A stretch of DNA of 62,000 bases from Cristatella mucedo (GCA_009760855.2 WPIO01000008.1:4475001-4537000); one strand, 5' to 3'; positions 24,206-36,754 are shown, counted from the first letter of the stretch. Program-made: numbers and translations. Notes: generated by a model not told the origin, from the sequence alone.

Positions 24206-24660
24206 TCACCTCTTCCGGCTCTCGTCGGTCGCTAGGTCACTGCTCGCCGCGTGCCGCCGCGCGCAGCGACTTAGCGTGTAGCGTGTCCATTTTTGCACTA
24301 CAAGTGCAGTACTGTTTCCAATATTATCAGGGTGCTGTGTGGCAAGGTCGCTTTTATCCAACTCCGATTCAACTTGTTGCAGGACTTGAACTTTATTGTC
24401 TTGATCATGACTTGTCTCTGTCTGGTTATTTTCTTTACTTGGAATTGGGAGCCGCGGTTTTTTCATCCTGCCCAATCAGACAGTTTTCCGCTTCAATGTT
24501 TTTCGTCTGTGACTCGTCTGGAAATTCAGTATGCGATTTTTGCTTCTTTGGGTATTTTAGGAAAGTGCCCTTTAATTGTGCTCGCTCTTTAGCCTTTTCA
24601 GCCTCCTTCTCTTACGGTTTTAAGCCCTTGACTGTTTCTTGTTATCCACAACTCTGTAAA
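24206..24660 (-). pseudogene. Probable 5' relic of a hAT/ZMYM-type transposase
   Basis: The minus strand reads NKKQSRA-stop-NRK, then in a shifted frame EKEAEKAKERAQLKGTFLKY and PKKQK. It then continues as ENNQTETSHDQDNKVQVLQQ and SELDKSDLATQHPDNIGNST. A basic start K-K-x-S-x-A..RK, a charged E/K helix and a short L..FLKY..K segment are typical of the N-terminus of ZMYM/hAT-type transposase proteins. Two frameshifts and one stop show decay. No catalytic domain is seen, so this stays tentative. Confidence 0.35.
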
Positions 24661-25254
24661 AAGTGATAACATTTATAGTTTTTATAATGCTCGTGTACTG
24701 TAGCACTGGTTGTAGAATGACTGAAACGCGCGCAGCGAGTCGGTTCGCCTGAGCAGGCGTCCGCCTGCACCTCCCGCGATACGGAGGAGACTCTCGCCCT
24801 CGCTGCCGACGAGCCGTCGTCGTGCGGCGCCACGCCACAGCGGCGGCACGCCCTCGTTCGCTCGCTTGCCGCTCGGTCCTCGCCGTCAGGCGGAGTGCGG
24901 CGGGCGGGCGCGCAGCGGCCTGTCGTCTTCCTGAAACGTCTGGACGAGCTCGGCGTCGCTTTGCGGCGCGGCGCAGTCTTTCCGAGAGTGGGTGCGCACT
25001 TTCCAAGGAGCTACGGAGTTGCAACGAGCCGTGGGCTTGCAAAGGTCGGTAACGACATAGCGGCCAGCTTGGTGCTGAAAGGCTGAAAAGAATGAAGGAT
25101 TGGGGTGACACCGCGCCGTCTAAAAACACCTACATTTTAATCCCACTCTGCTTACGCAGCCTTGAGTTTTAGAGCGTAGCTTTCAATAATTTTTCGGCTT
25201 TGTACCCTTCGTTTGTCTTTTCTAAAAGTCAGCTTTTGCCGATCTGCTGTGCTA
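24661..25254. other. GC-rich unassigned DNA
   Basis: 24740-25080 is strongly CpG-rich with open frames on both strands, a by-product of GC content. No motif recognised. Confidence 0.4.
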
Positions 25255-26398
25255 CCACCCATGGCCATGTCCTTGCCGCCACGCGACACTTTTGGGCAGA
25301 TCATGCAGGTGTGCAGATTTAAAGATGACCATCAGTAGTACCTTTGCTTTAATCCGTCTCAGCTCTCCGGCATGTTCAACTCTTACAACTCCCTTGCTGC
25401 ATGTACTGATGACATCCACACATGGATGGCAGAAAATTTTCTCTTAAACTGACTGACGATAACCCAACTAACTAGTTATGCTTAAACTAATTGTGACTCA
25501 AAAACTAAAGTTCAAAATTGGCTCTGCCAGCATATCTCCTATTGCATCCGCACGAAATGCATGTGTCCTGTTCCAGAATGACCTTTCACTAGACGACCGA
25601 ATTAGCTGTACAGTCAAGTCCGCCTACATTCAGCTACATAACATTGCTGACATTCGGGCTTGCGTAAATAGGCATACTACATCGAAATTGGTCCGGGCAT
25701 TGGTCACGTTTGGTCTCGACTTCAGTAACTCATGGCTGGCTAGTCTACTGGCCTGTGCAACCAGGTACTTACAATTGGTGCAAAACTCGGCAGCTAGGCT
25801 TGTCTATCGTGAGTGACGCAGTGGCCTAGCCAAATCACTTCTAGCCGACCTGAGTTGGCCTCCCGTCAAGCAGCGTTTCGACTTAAAGGTTGTCTCTCGC
25901 TTTTAGGTCTCTTCATTCTCTGGCCCCAACCTACCTATGAGAACTGAGAACTACTCGCCCATCAGTCTATGCATCTTACGCCCCACTTTTCTGAATCATA
26001 TTGTTCAGCTATATCTTGTACGTACCTCAAATCCTTTGGATATTGTGCCTTAGCTTGTTTGCTTCCAAAGCCAGAAAATCACTTCCAAATGACGTCACGA
26101 AATCTCCTGACTGATCTGACATTTAAAAATGAGCTAAAAACACACCTGTTTATCACAACATGTAATGGATCCTAGTGATTCGTTCTTTGTGTTCTTATGG
26201 ATGCTGGCACTGTACACGCTGCCACTAATTGTATTTACATTTTTACACTATGCACATCACCTCCAACCATGTTAAGCTTGTTGGCATTGTGTGTGTTACC
26301 ACTAAACATTCAATCATGCTTCTTTTACAACAAATTTAAAGTGCCGAGAGAGAGAGATTAAGCTCTGAGGGTACCATGACAACAAGTTATTATTATAA
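25255..26398 (+). mobile_element. LINE-A fragment, RT C-terminal half to tail
   Basis: Begins near the RT active-site region (degraded YADD segment; a MFNSYNSLAACTDDIHTWM-like phrase is readable near 25370-25430). It continues with KFKIGSASISPIASARNACV and FQNDLSLDDRISCTVKSAYI (frame 25478-25816), then the C-terminal tail with stops. The hairpin is degenerate (gtgccgagagagagagatta) and a short ATT tail ends near 26398. Confidence 0.8.
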
Positions 26399-26435
26399 CT
26401 AATATTGTTACTGTCATACCTCATTCATGAATAAA

Positions 26436-26548
26436 ATAAAATGTAATTAATTTGCATAGCACCTTAAGAGAACTTGTTCAAGGCGCTTCACACATGCCGC
26501 GGAGCTCGAGCCCATGACCTCGGTCATCAAATACATTCAGGGTGCTGC
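26436..26548 (-). mobile_element. SINE-2 copy, 5'-truncated
   Basis: Minus strand: B-box region atgggctcgagctccgcgg, atgtgtgaagcgccttgaac, then ctcttaaggtgctatgcaaa. The 5' third with the A-box is missing or decayed. Confidence 0.7.
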
Positions 26549-26561
26549 AGCAGACCATCGG

Positions 26562-26661
26562 CGGTCGACTACAACAATGGCGTCTGACTGCTACAATGAC
26601 GTCTGACTGCTACAATGGCGCCTGACAACTACAATGGCGTCTGACCACTACAATACCGTCT
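26562..26661. repeat. 19-bp minisatellite, about 5 copies
   Basis: The unit cgtctgactgctacaatgg, with substitutions, starts at 26581, 26600, 26619, 26638 and 26657, with a partial first unit before. Confidence 0.9.
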
Positions 26662-27142
26662 ATGGGATTAGCATATTAGGCTAGCATGCGGGTCTCGGTC
26701 CGTTTGTGTAGAATTGCTTACGCCAAACCTCAGACATTGTTTAACGAAGGGCGGAAATCAGCGGCAGCTGCCATTGATAGACTCTCGGAATACCAGTTCC
26801 AGCCCACCGACAATTTGCATCCATTCTTTCCGCTCCGCCCTTGGAGCGGCTGCCGGAGAAGTGGCCCAAGGCCTCGAAGGCTCGAGCTCAACTCGTGAGA
26901 TCAGCAAGAACGGCGACCTTGCCCTTTCTAAGTTCTAGGGTAAGCGACGAGAGTGTGCTTCACTAAAGAGCACGTGCTTCACGAGCCCCTTAGTGTCGGC
27001 TTACCACCGAATCGTGCAGTTATATGTTTAATTTTCTTACAACAAGCGCTAAGCTTCTATTTTTGAGGGTCAGGAATGTGTGAAAGGTTTCAAAAAAGAA
27101 GGCAGGTTTATTTTGCTACACAGTCCATGTGCGGTATTAAAT

Positions 27143-27238
27143 AATAATAATAGTAATACATTTTATAAAGCGTCCTCAGAGAACTATATCTCTTTCTAGG
27201 CGCTTTAAAATTGCTGCATAGGAAGCACGATCAAATGT
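27143..27238 (-). mobile_element. LINE-A 3' end fragment
   Basis: AAT tail, hairpin (aaagcgtcctcagagaact, ctaggcgctttaaa) and the start of the 3' UTR; 5'-truncated. Confidence 0.75.
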
Positions 27239-28149
27239 GATTGAGTGAGACTGCTAGACCGGTAAGTGAGACCGCTCACGGTTATCGAGCAAATTATTCA
27301 CGTCCTTAAAATTCTTTCGGCTCGGCAAGACTGCACCTCGACACCAAAAAAATTAAGTCCCAGCATTCCCATACATCTTCGTAGATCTTGCCTCGAGTTC
27401 GAGCTAGCGTTGAATCAAGCCCGTCTACGCTGTCAGAATGTAACTTTTGGATTCGTTACCAGCTTCATTGTCGGGCTGTAGCTGGCACAATCGCTCTCAC
27501 ACAGCACAACAAAGATCTGTGAGTTGTAGAGGTAGTAAAGTTTCAAAGTTTGGCGGCAAATGGAAATGAAGCAGCGGCACGTATCCATGGACACTCATCC
27601 AAGGACGCCTATACTCTCTTTATTCCGGTCATCAAACTTTTAGCGGCCATACTTCTACAAGCAGCTCACTGCATCAATAGATTATTACATTCCGAACTCC
27701 TACTCCCATAGACTGATATCGCCTCGAAACGCGACTATGAACTTCCTACCCGAGTGGCCTATGCGGGTGACTACGACCGCGCTGTGGACCTTTACCTGTC
27801 TCCTTCGCGATGCATAAGGGTCTTTCGCTGATATCTTCGCTGTGACTGTTCACAAGCTGTCCTCGGATATGCTCCTCAAAACAGGATCTGCTTAGCGTAA
27901 GGTGCAATGTCACTATTAGTCAATACCTACTGGCGGGTCTTATTCGGCTGGTCAGTAAGAACCTTCCTACATCCTGCTTTGCCCATCGATAGCTCGGCTA
28001 TCAAACCCACGACCCCTAAGTTTTTAAAGTGCTGAATACCATTCGTTGCGGCAAAAGCTCACTCGCCGTGCCTCGGCATGTTGTGAAAAGTCGACCGGTG
28101 ACCGTTACTACGGTACTATGGTTATGTTACTACGTTACTAAGGTCAAAT
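27239..28149. other. Unassigned stretch upstream of LINE-B
   Basis: Could hold the LINE-B 5' UTR or ORF1, but no motif (such as a PHD or zinc knuckle) was recognised. Confidence 0.4.
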
Positions 28150-31100
28150 TTAAATTTGAAGGGGCAACATCTCCCGGGCAAGCTACACGCCAACTAGAAT
28201 GGAAGCCACTTAATCGTCGTCGCGCAGTTATTGACAGCCTCTTAAATTCCGCCAGGTAAACGTCCGCTCGATAAAAAACCAAGGGGTTACTTACACGCGA
28301 TTAGGCTGTCCAGGATATGCTAGATGCATTTCTGCTGACCGAAACTTGGGTGACGCCATGTTCTGGTAGATATATAACTAAGACCATCCTACAGGGTTCT
28401 CATTCTTTCAGTCCATGCAATCTGACAAGGTTAGTGGCGAGGTTTCTAGTGTTGCTCTTGAATTTTTAGGCTATGAGACCTGCGGCTTTTCATACGGGCC
28501 TTCGTTTGAACCAGATGCAATCAGTTCCTCATCAAAGACAGTACCTCTCAACATTGTGATCTACCGAATTCCTTTTAGCTGTCTAACCTTGATTATATTT
28601 TTAGGGGAATTTTCCGAGTACTTTACCAAAATAGTTTAATGTGACAAGCTATTAATTTTGCAGGAGACTTTAACATTCACGTTGGCAACCCTGGCAACGG
28701 CCAGGTCCGCTAATTGCTTGACTGTCTGGAGAACTTTGGTTTGGTCCAACACGTTAATCCGCCCACTCACGTCGGTGGCCATATCCTGGATTTTGTTATC
28801 ACTAAGGAGGTCATCCCCACTGACCTTGCTGTGTGCCTGCTGGCCCTATTGGATCATTTTTCTGTCTCGTTAACTGATTCTGCTCCGTTATACGTACAGG
28901 GTAAAGCTGAGTTTTTCCAGCGATAGAACTTGAAAAGCATTGAAGAGGATGAATTGTTTAAATCTGTGTGCGAGGCAGATCTTCTTGATCTGCACCCATA
29001 CACTTAGGTGTGCTTTTAACGAACATGCTACTGTACATTCTGTCCGTGTACAGAGTCGCGGAGATTCGTTTCCATTTACGAAAACCTTCAAAAGATGCGC
29101 CATTTTAAGCGCAGGGTTGAACGCCGTTTTAAGAAGTCTGGATCTGATGAAGATCTAGTTAATTTTAGAGACTTCCTTCGAATCTACACCGAGAAGCTTA
29201 GGAAAAGCCCACGGCTTCTTTTTTCACTTGAAAAACTGAACTCCTGCCAGTCAGACCCGAAACAAATTTATAAGACGGTAAACAATCTTCTGGCCGGCCG
29301 AAAGGTTTTCAGCCTTCTTTACTGAAAGAATTGCGAACATCTGTGCCTCCCCAAAGCCCCCTTCGACTTGAAGCAATTTCTGAATTGCAACCTGTGACCT
29401 TCCTTAAAAATTGTCCGAGGTTTCTGCATGTGATGTGGCTACCTTGATAATAAGGTCTAGTGAAAAGAGCTCGTTTCCTGAAGACCTATAACGTCATCTC
29501 TGTGGTCTTCACTGGCAGACCAACTAAGCCTGAGATTATATGATTAGATTAGATAGATTAGATTATCTATATATTATATGAGACTATAACTGAGATTGTT
29601 AATGCTTCTGAGGAAAAACGAGGTTGTAACCAAATCCTTCAAATCGGCCTTCGTTAGACCGATACTTAAAAAGGCCTTAAATACATCAAATACAGAGAGC
29701 CTCGCTAACTATTGTCCAGTCTCCCTTCTTTCTTTTTTGTCAAAGGTTCTTGAAAATTGCGGCCAAGCAGCTGGTGCACACATCTAAACGAATGTAATTC
29801 GAGAAAAGTTTTAACCGGAGGTCAAGCGGCAGCATATCAATGAAACTGCTCTTATCGAAACCAATGACATATTATGCAGAATAGATGACGGTAATGTCAC
29901 TGCCCTAGTGCTGCTACATCTATCAGCTGTCTTCGACACCATTGATCGCTATCCTATTCAACTGATTGAGAACAACAACCAGTCTGGCACACGAGGTACT
30001 AACGTGGTTTAAATCGCACTTGTCCGATCGTGTTTAATGCCAGCCGTTTGCTCTCCTCCAACAGATCAGTCGCCTGTTGAGCCCCTCACTGGTCCGTCCT
30101 CGGTCCTTTGTTGTTCTCAATTTATACTCAACATCTGAGAAAAGCGACTCGGGCCCATGGAATAGGATATCACTTTTATGCTGACGATACTCAGCCGTCT
30201 TTATAATTTGAACCATCGAAATTTGCTGCAGTGACTGATAAATGACTGAATGATTGCCTTCTAGAAATTCGATCCTGAAAGTAGGCAAATTTCCTTAAAC
30301 TAACGACGATAAAACGGAAGTGCTGCTCACAGGACGTCCCTAGTGCGTGTCTGGACTAGACGGCTTTGGCCTTCTAATAGGCGGTGCTATGTAGCGACCA
30401 TCACCACATGCTCGAATTCAGGCGTCGTCTTCGAAAGCTGCCTAAATTTGGAAAGGCTCGCTAAGAAAAATGTTTCCAGTCAGCCGTCAAGTCCAATCCC
30501 TGTCTAAGATTAGGAACTTTCTTCCTCGGCGGCTTGCAAAAAGTTTAACTAGCTCCTTAGTTCATTCTCAGCTGGATTATTGTAATTCTCTTTCGGCCGG
30601 GCCAACGAAAAAGCCACCAGGCCGCTGATGCTGGCGATCATTATGGCTGCAAAGCTAATTTAAGAATTCCAGAGGTTGACCATGTGTCTCCTTTGCTAAA
30701 AGAGATTAGATGGCTGCCGGTTGATCAAGCGAAACAAAGTAAAGTTCTTAAGCTGACCCACAAGGCCCGCCATGGCTTGGCTCATTCATACCTAGGTGAA
30801 CTGCTGCACCAGTTTCAGCCTCCTCGTGTCGTCAGGATTTTCATGGACAATAAATTAGCTGTTCCATTCCTCGGCTGAAAGACCGTTGGCGACAGAAACT
30901 TTTGCTCTGCCGGCCCTATGCTGTGGCACTCGCTTCCACAATTCCTACGCAGCGACAATTATTCACCTTCTGCCTGCTACGGCATATTCTTTCTAGCCGT
31001 CCTGAGCTGTTACTTCCATGCTAATCACCACCTCAGCTGCTCTCCTGATTCAGCTATGCTTCTCACTTTCTCTTTTTTGCGTGAGATGAAGTGTGTTGGT

Positions 31101-31210
31101 TACCAAATGCACACCGAAAGCCGCTTAGACTGTAAGTGCTCTACTGAAAACCCTCCAGCGTAACACCCACACCGTTTTCGTGGCTTTGATGAGTCACAGG
31201 CGGAGACAGA
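28150..31210 (+). mobile_element. LINE-B, near full-length CR1/L2-like retrotransposon, frame-broken
   Basis: A second non-LTR family, about 3 kb. In order: endonuclease start NVRSIKNQGVTYTR (28259-28300) and DMLDAFLLTETWVTPC; GDFNIHVGN (28664-28690); LVQHVNPPTHVGGHILDFVI (28741-28800). These are AP-type endonuclease motifs. Then the linker and RT N-terminus (HFKRRVERRFKKSGSDED, KSFKSAFVRPILKKALNTSN, LANYCPVSLLSFLSKVLEN), the palm (LVLLHLSAVFDTID), an intact YADD in [12 protein letters not shown] (about 30168-30203), and the C-terminal SPLLKEIRWLPVDQAKQSKV. The tail is an ATTAC-type repeat (about 31198-31211), unlike LINE-A. Many frameshifts make it inactive. An N-terminal ORF1 was not identified. 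Confidence 0.85.
29529..29585. repeat. Short GATTA/TA-rich tandem tract inside LINE-B
   Basis: Repeated gattagat/attagatta units within the RT coding part of LINE-B. Confidence 0.6.
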
Positions 31211-32905
31211 TTACATTACATTAAGAAGGCGTCATCCATGTTGGTTTTTTGTTCTGTTCGTGATTGGATGGCTGCCTCAGAGGTCTAGGTTCTATCGCTA
31301 AGAAGTAGACCAGCCGGCTTTTTCCTCGAGCCCGGTTCTCGAAAAGCTGATCCCTCCTGGCAGTCACTAGTCCCCGTTCATTACCAATAAAACTGACGAC
31401 GCAGCCTTAAGTTCTATGGTGTCTCTCGACTCCGAACGTTTGCCAGTGCAGGCGTAGCTGTAAAACGCATTCGCTTTAAACGGCGCATTTCTCGAAGTTC
31501 TTTTATCAAACAGAAAAGCGTCTCTCCAGTTTCGTATAGAAATACGTTTTACAGGACAGCCTTACTTACTCGCTGATTGCTATCCCACGTTCGTTTGGAG
31601 TCCAAATTAACGTCTCACAGATCGCACGATCGGGATGCAGATCAAGTGGACCAGCTTCTCAAACATCTGCAACATCGCCCAAAGTGTCTCATAACGAGTG
31701 CATCTGTTTGAAGTCCTTTGAGACCTAGAGGTCTAGAGCACAAACAGCGGCCCGTTAAGGTTTCTCTATCCAAGCCCATTGTCGCGGGTGCACACAGAGC
31801 ATGTGACAGTGCTAGTCTTTGGAGACGAGTGACAAATGCTGGTGGAGCTGGCGCATCGATGCACGGCTAACGAGTGCACGGCTGCCGATGCAGACGCCTA
31901 GCCGACGGTAACAGAGCAGTACGGCAGAACAAAGAGCAGCAAGACCTTACTTAGTATAATAAGTATTATAATAAGTATTCGTATAAAAAGAGTCCGTGTT
32001 GTTCGCGAAGTCCGGTCTATTCCGTGGACAGCATCAGCCACAGCTTACAGCTCCCTAATCAGAAGGCCGGCGTAGAGCTGACCCGCTCGAAGCTAAAATA
32101 AGCGCTAACTAAGTATCAAATATGACGTATCCACTTCCTTGGGGTTATATTTCAGTACCCCTATTAATTACTTGTATGGCTGCAATAATATGGCTGATAT
32201 AGCATTCCAAAGTTTCAATATGGCAACAGATATGAATTGCATGCCAAACATGTTGGAACGTAATGTTAGTTAACAAACTTTCATAAAGTGTGCCTGTTGA
32301 TATGCTTATCAACGTGAATCTTAAAATCACTAGCAATCAATAACGTCTATAGCTAAGGAAAACTTCACTGAGGAATTCCAAAAGTTCCTCTATAAACAGA
32401 GTTAGACTGCAGCATAACAATCGTTGTGGGCCATAGACCTTTACGGGGACCCAATCGCAACTGATTTTAGCTAAGACCCATACGAAATGCTACTGTAGCT
32501 CGCGTGATTCCCACACAGTGGCTGCGACCCCAACCGCACTCAACCCCCGATAGCAGGATCACATTGGCCGAGACAACGAGAGACAGTGACGATTGATCTC
32601 AGGCAAGCAGTCTCGGTCGTAAGAATCAAGTTTCTCTCGAACAGCGTAATCGCCAATGTATAGTCCATTTCGTTTTCGGTGAGCGATAACTTAGCAGGTC
32701 ATAGTTCAAGGGCCGCCCGACGCCCCTGGGAGCTCCACTGGAAAGCTGAGCGCTGCAGCAGGTCGACTACGACAATGGCGTTGGCGGGCCTGGCCGTCAG
32801 GTGGCTTATTTATTGGTGATCTAAGGTATCCGTCGTACTTATGGAAGCATTCGGCGGGTGAGATGACCTCTAGGCTAAATGAAACGTAGTTGGGGCAGTA
32901 GGTGC
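31211..32905. other. Unassigned stretch
   Basis: No recognisable repeat or coding signal across about 1.7 kb. Confidence 0.5.
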
Positions 32906-33076
32906 CTTGGCGGGACGGCACACTTGGCAAGGCGGTTGCTTTCACGACCTCGGTCCGGATGGGTTGTGGGTTTGAATCCTGCTGTGGGCGATCCTTTATC
33001 ACCGCTGCAAGCGGTGTTGATAACCGTAAAGGCTCTTCTGTCGCTATATACAAAGAGGCTGTTGAATCAGCTAGAA
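32906..33076 (+). mobile_element. SINE-1 copy
   Basis: ggcacacttggcaaggcggt (A-box region), gggtttgaatcctgctgtgg (B-box), cgctgcaagcggtgttgata, ggctcttctgtcgctatata, and the end gaggctgttgaatcagctag. Confidence 0.85.
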
Positions 33077-34109
33077 AAACTCCAGTTTTACGGCGGACAT
33101 TAAAATCTATCCACACATCGCCGCCGGAAGTTGCCTACCCCGATCTAATCTCAGTCAGCTCTATGATATATTCTTAACTTACAGATCATTATATTGCGAA
33201 GTTCCATAACACTGCAAAAAATCTTGTTTTCCGATGTTGACTTTTGGCAATGACTTTCCTCTCCAAGTCGCTGCACGCTATCGGGTGCAACGTCGGCAGA
33301 TTCTGGAAATCTCTCCCAAACAAGACGCCTCTCTACAGATGAGCAAACTCAGCTTCTGATATGGTCTTGACGTGAAGGTCTTATTATAGCACGAATTCTG
33401 CTTCGCTGACCTTTCAGCAGCTTGGAAAATGTAGCTGCTCTTTCGTCTGCTTAATATGTTGCCTCGGCTACACAGAACCGTCCTTGTGCTAAAGCACGCA
33501 GATTGCACATACACGTACTTGAATTGGTCCCTCGCCCTCAGCATAGTACGCACAGTACTGCGAAACTCTCAATTGTGAAACATGAGCGAGACGATTTGAG
33601 TGGGGCTCACGTTCCCAGCGTTCCACGCGTGCCCTCAGCTACGCGTGTTTCCAGGCAGTCCAAATCCTCGGGCTGAGAATAACGTTTAGACCATAAATGT
33701 GCCGGCCGTCTTTTTCTGCCTTACCCGTCCGATGGATGTTTCTTTTTAGCCATCATCGGGAAACTTCCGCGAGAGTTCCATTGCCGCGCCGCTGCTGGTC
33801 AGCATTACTATCAATGCATCCATCGACTACCAGCTGAGAAGGCTCTGCTCGAGAGACGTGCGCATGCAATTTATCCCTTACATGAGCGCCTGATGTGCGC
33901 CATTTCTGAAGCACCATCTGCTTAGCAGCAGAAAGCACTGCCAGCGGTCGAGTGACGCGTGCGTGCGTGCGTGCAGTGGAGCGCCACCTCGCGGCGGCGG
34001 CTCCGGGGCTGCTGGCGCGTCATCTGAGCGCTTGGCCTGCAAAGATAAGGATCGCATACAGTTGATGTAAGACGCACCAGCCAGGTCTGTCTGTCTGTCT
34101 TCGACGTGG
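33077..34109. other. Unassigned stretch
   Basis: Nothing recognised apart from a short tgcg run near 33959. Confidence 0.5.
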
Positions 34110-34625
34110 GCGTTCGCCGAGTTTCGCCACATCTCACCGACCTGCGCTGGCTCCCCCAGTCATGCAGCGCACAGACTTCAAGCACACTGTTTCGTCGCTC
34201 ACTTTTAACTCCCTTCATTATACAGCCTACTTATTATAGCTGCTCCACAATCTGGCCAGACACCGTATCACTAGCTCTTCCAACTCCGATGGTTAACCTA
34301 TGCCGCGAACCAACCTCAAATCTTTCGGAGACCGCGACTTTAGCTCGCATGCTCTCGAAGCCTGGAGCTCACTCTCGACTGACATCACGACATTCCCCTA
34401 ACTTCGCGACATTTAAAAAGAAACTAAAAGCGCCCCCGTTCCTCACAGCATTTTCTGGGTGATTGAAAATTGAGCATTTTTGTGCTTATACGTGCTGGCG
34501 CTGTGCTGTGCTATCACTAACCATATTGGCATGCTTAACTAACAGCATTTGCAAGGTCCCTGGAGAGAGATTTGACTCTCTGGGCCGCCACATAAATGCC
34601 CTATTAGTATTATTATTACTATTTT
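34110..34625 (+). mobile_element. LINE-A 3' fragment
   Basis: Degraded RT C-terminus (HLTDLRWLPQ, LCREPTSNLSETATLARMLS, FATFKKKLKAPPFLTAFSG), 3' UTR, degenerate hairpin (gagagagatttgactctctg) and ATT tail to 34625. Confidence 0.8.
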
Positions 34626-34977
34626 CATTATTCCGTAGTTCAGGAAATGGTATCGCAAACGGGAATTTCGGGGCCATAACAGAGCGCCGCGCGAGCGAAA
34701 GCAATAGCCTGCGGTAGCTAGCGGCATGAGGAAATGGAACGACGCACCGAGCACCTGGCACCAATCGTCCGCGGCCTCTAAGCGTGTCGACGTTGACATC
34801 GATCGCGGCCAGTGCGGCCAGCGGTTGCGAAATGAGCCACGTGGTTTGTCTACTTGTGCACCGTGCGCCTGAGCTTTCGATCGCTGCTTCTGAGGCCGCG
34901 AGGCAGCAGGCACGAGGAGGAGGCGACGGCGCCAAAGCCAAAGCTGACATTCGGCGCCTCATGCGGCGCTCCGGCGG

Positions 34978-35102
34978 TGTGGGCAACGCCGATGCCGATG
35001 CCGCTGCCTCCGGCGGCGACGCTCCGACGGCGTGGGCAACGCCGATGCCGATGCCGCCGCCTGCGGCGGCGACGCTCTGACGGGGTGGGCAACGCCGATG
35101 GG
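34978..35102. repeat. 53-bp GC-rich tandem repeat, about 2.4 copies
   Basis: gtgggcaacgccgatgccga recurs with exact spacing of 53 (gggc at 34981, 35034 and 35087). As 53 is not a multiple of three, a protein-repeat origin is unlikely. Confidence 0.9.
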
Positions 35103-35641
35103 GGCACTCGGGCTTCGAAGCTTCGCTTGAGCCAGCGGCGGCGGCGCAGTCTCCTCTGCGGTAGGTCAGAGCAGCGCTGGCGCACACTTTTCACAGCCGA
35201 TGTACAAAGTGAGCGGCACAGGCGCGGCGGCCATTCGTCAGTGCTGCACATCGCGCTGCGCATCGCGCGGCAGCTGCAAGTCAGCCGAGTTCAAAGGCTG
35301 CTCCCAAACGCCTGCCAGGTGCTTTGGCCGACTGGCAAGGTGGCCCATCCATTAGCACATTTCTGCGCCAAAGACTGCGGGATTTTCAAAATAAACACGA
35401 CGCCGTCGGACTGGTGCGGCTCTCCTTTCGGTCGAACGCGACGTTCAACCCTTCGAACGAGAGTTTCGCGGACTAAATGTAGACCAGCCTGCTATGCAGG
35501 AGGGGAGTCTCTTCCGCAAACCTTTCTCGCACGGCAAGTGTGGCTGCGACCTTCACCTTGGGCTCGCGTCCAGCTGCCTCGGGCAGTCCACTCACCTCGT
35601 GCACCTCTTTTGCATTCAAATCCCTTCGCCTCACCCAATAT

Positions 35642-35730
<89 letters not shown>

Positions 35731-35732
35731 CT
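35642..35732. repeat. (CT)n(ATCT)n microsatellite
   Basis: A CT run to about 35702, then ATCT units to about 35731. Confidence 0.95.
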
Positions 35733-36483
35733 TTCTTTTCCTCTATCTTTCATTTCAATACTGAGCTCCGGTGGTCGTTTGAAAGTAGCTCAACTTCGCA
35801 GAAACAAAAGTTCCTTTGCCACCAAGCCTCGCCTTGAGGCAACGGCTTTCTCTCGGGGTGGCCATTGGTGAAGCAACAGCTGCTGATATTGCGTGCTCAA
35901 ACGTCTGCGGTGTGGCCCCGATCGGATGCAAAGAATAGAACAGTGCCGCCACCACAGATGGAAAAGTGGTCGTTGGCGAGCGACGCTGTAAGGTAGCATA
36001 GGGGGGGGCAACGGGGGGGGGGGAAAGGTCGGCCGCTGAGCGGGTATTGCATGAGCAGTGCTCTCAGTTATCAGCAGCACAATGCATCGCCGAGCTGTTG
36101 TACCGAGAGCCCCACAGAGAGCTGCCAGCTGCTGCTTTACTCTTCGGCTCAGCTTTAAACCCTGCCCACCCCTTACCATGGTACGGCCCATCGCTAGGTC
36201 TAAGAAGCGGTTCAAGCTCTGCATCCAGCCATTTGCATCGGCGCTGGCGCAACTGTGGACAGTTGACTTCCTTGTACGCGTCGTGCTAACGCCCATGCGC
36301 CTCGCTTACTGGCTATTTTCATCGGTCTGACCTCCGTCGTGCTGTTAGCGGCGGCGCAGCTGCAACAGAAAGTGAGCCAATTCACGACTTTATAAGCTCT
36401 ATATTACTTTATATTGTAATGTAAGGTCTTGGTGCTTGTCACTACGCTGAGTCAGCTTTGCTTCGGGTGTGCAATGACCTTCT

Positions 36484-36674
36484 AAGGTGAGCCGTAATGG
36501 CAAACTAGATAAGGTGGTTGCTGTTCACGACTGCGGTCCCGAAGTCGTGGGTTCGAATCCTGTAGCGGGCGATTCTTTATCACCACTGCAAGCAGTGGTG
36601 AAAGCCATAAAGGCTCTTCTGTCGCTATACAAAAGAAGCTGTTAAATCAGCTATTTTTATTATTATTATTATTA
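36484..36674 (+). mobile_element. SINE-1 copy with ATT tail
   Basis: gtgagccgtaatggcaaact, B-box gggttcgaatcc, ccactgcaagcagtggtg, and 3' end gaagctgttaaatcagct followed by an ATT repeat that abuts a LINE-A palm fragment. Confidence 0.85.
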
Positions 36675-36754
36675 AGGAATGCCGATTTAGGGAAAGTCCC
36701 TATGCTTGCTTTACTTGATCTTTTGGCAGCGATTGACACTATTGACCACCAATA

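Larger units (their letters stand above)
34626..36483. other. GC-rich unassigned DNA with tandem repeats
   Basis: 34680-35330 is CpG-dense and holds the 53-bp repeat; a G-rich patch lies at 36001-36024. A 327-codon plus frame (34854-35837) is Arg/Pro-rich, overlaps frames on the other strand, and ends in the CT microsatellite, so it is not called as a gene. Confidence 0.45.

Noticed and set aside
34854-35837. 327-codon plus frame
   Set aside because: GC-driven Arg/Pro-rich frame that overlaps similar frames on the other strand, crosses a 53-bp (non-triplet) repeat and ends in a CT microsatellite.
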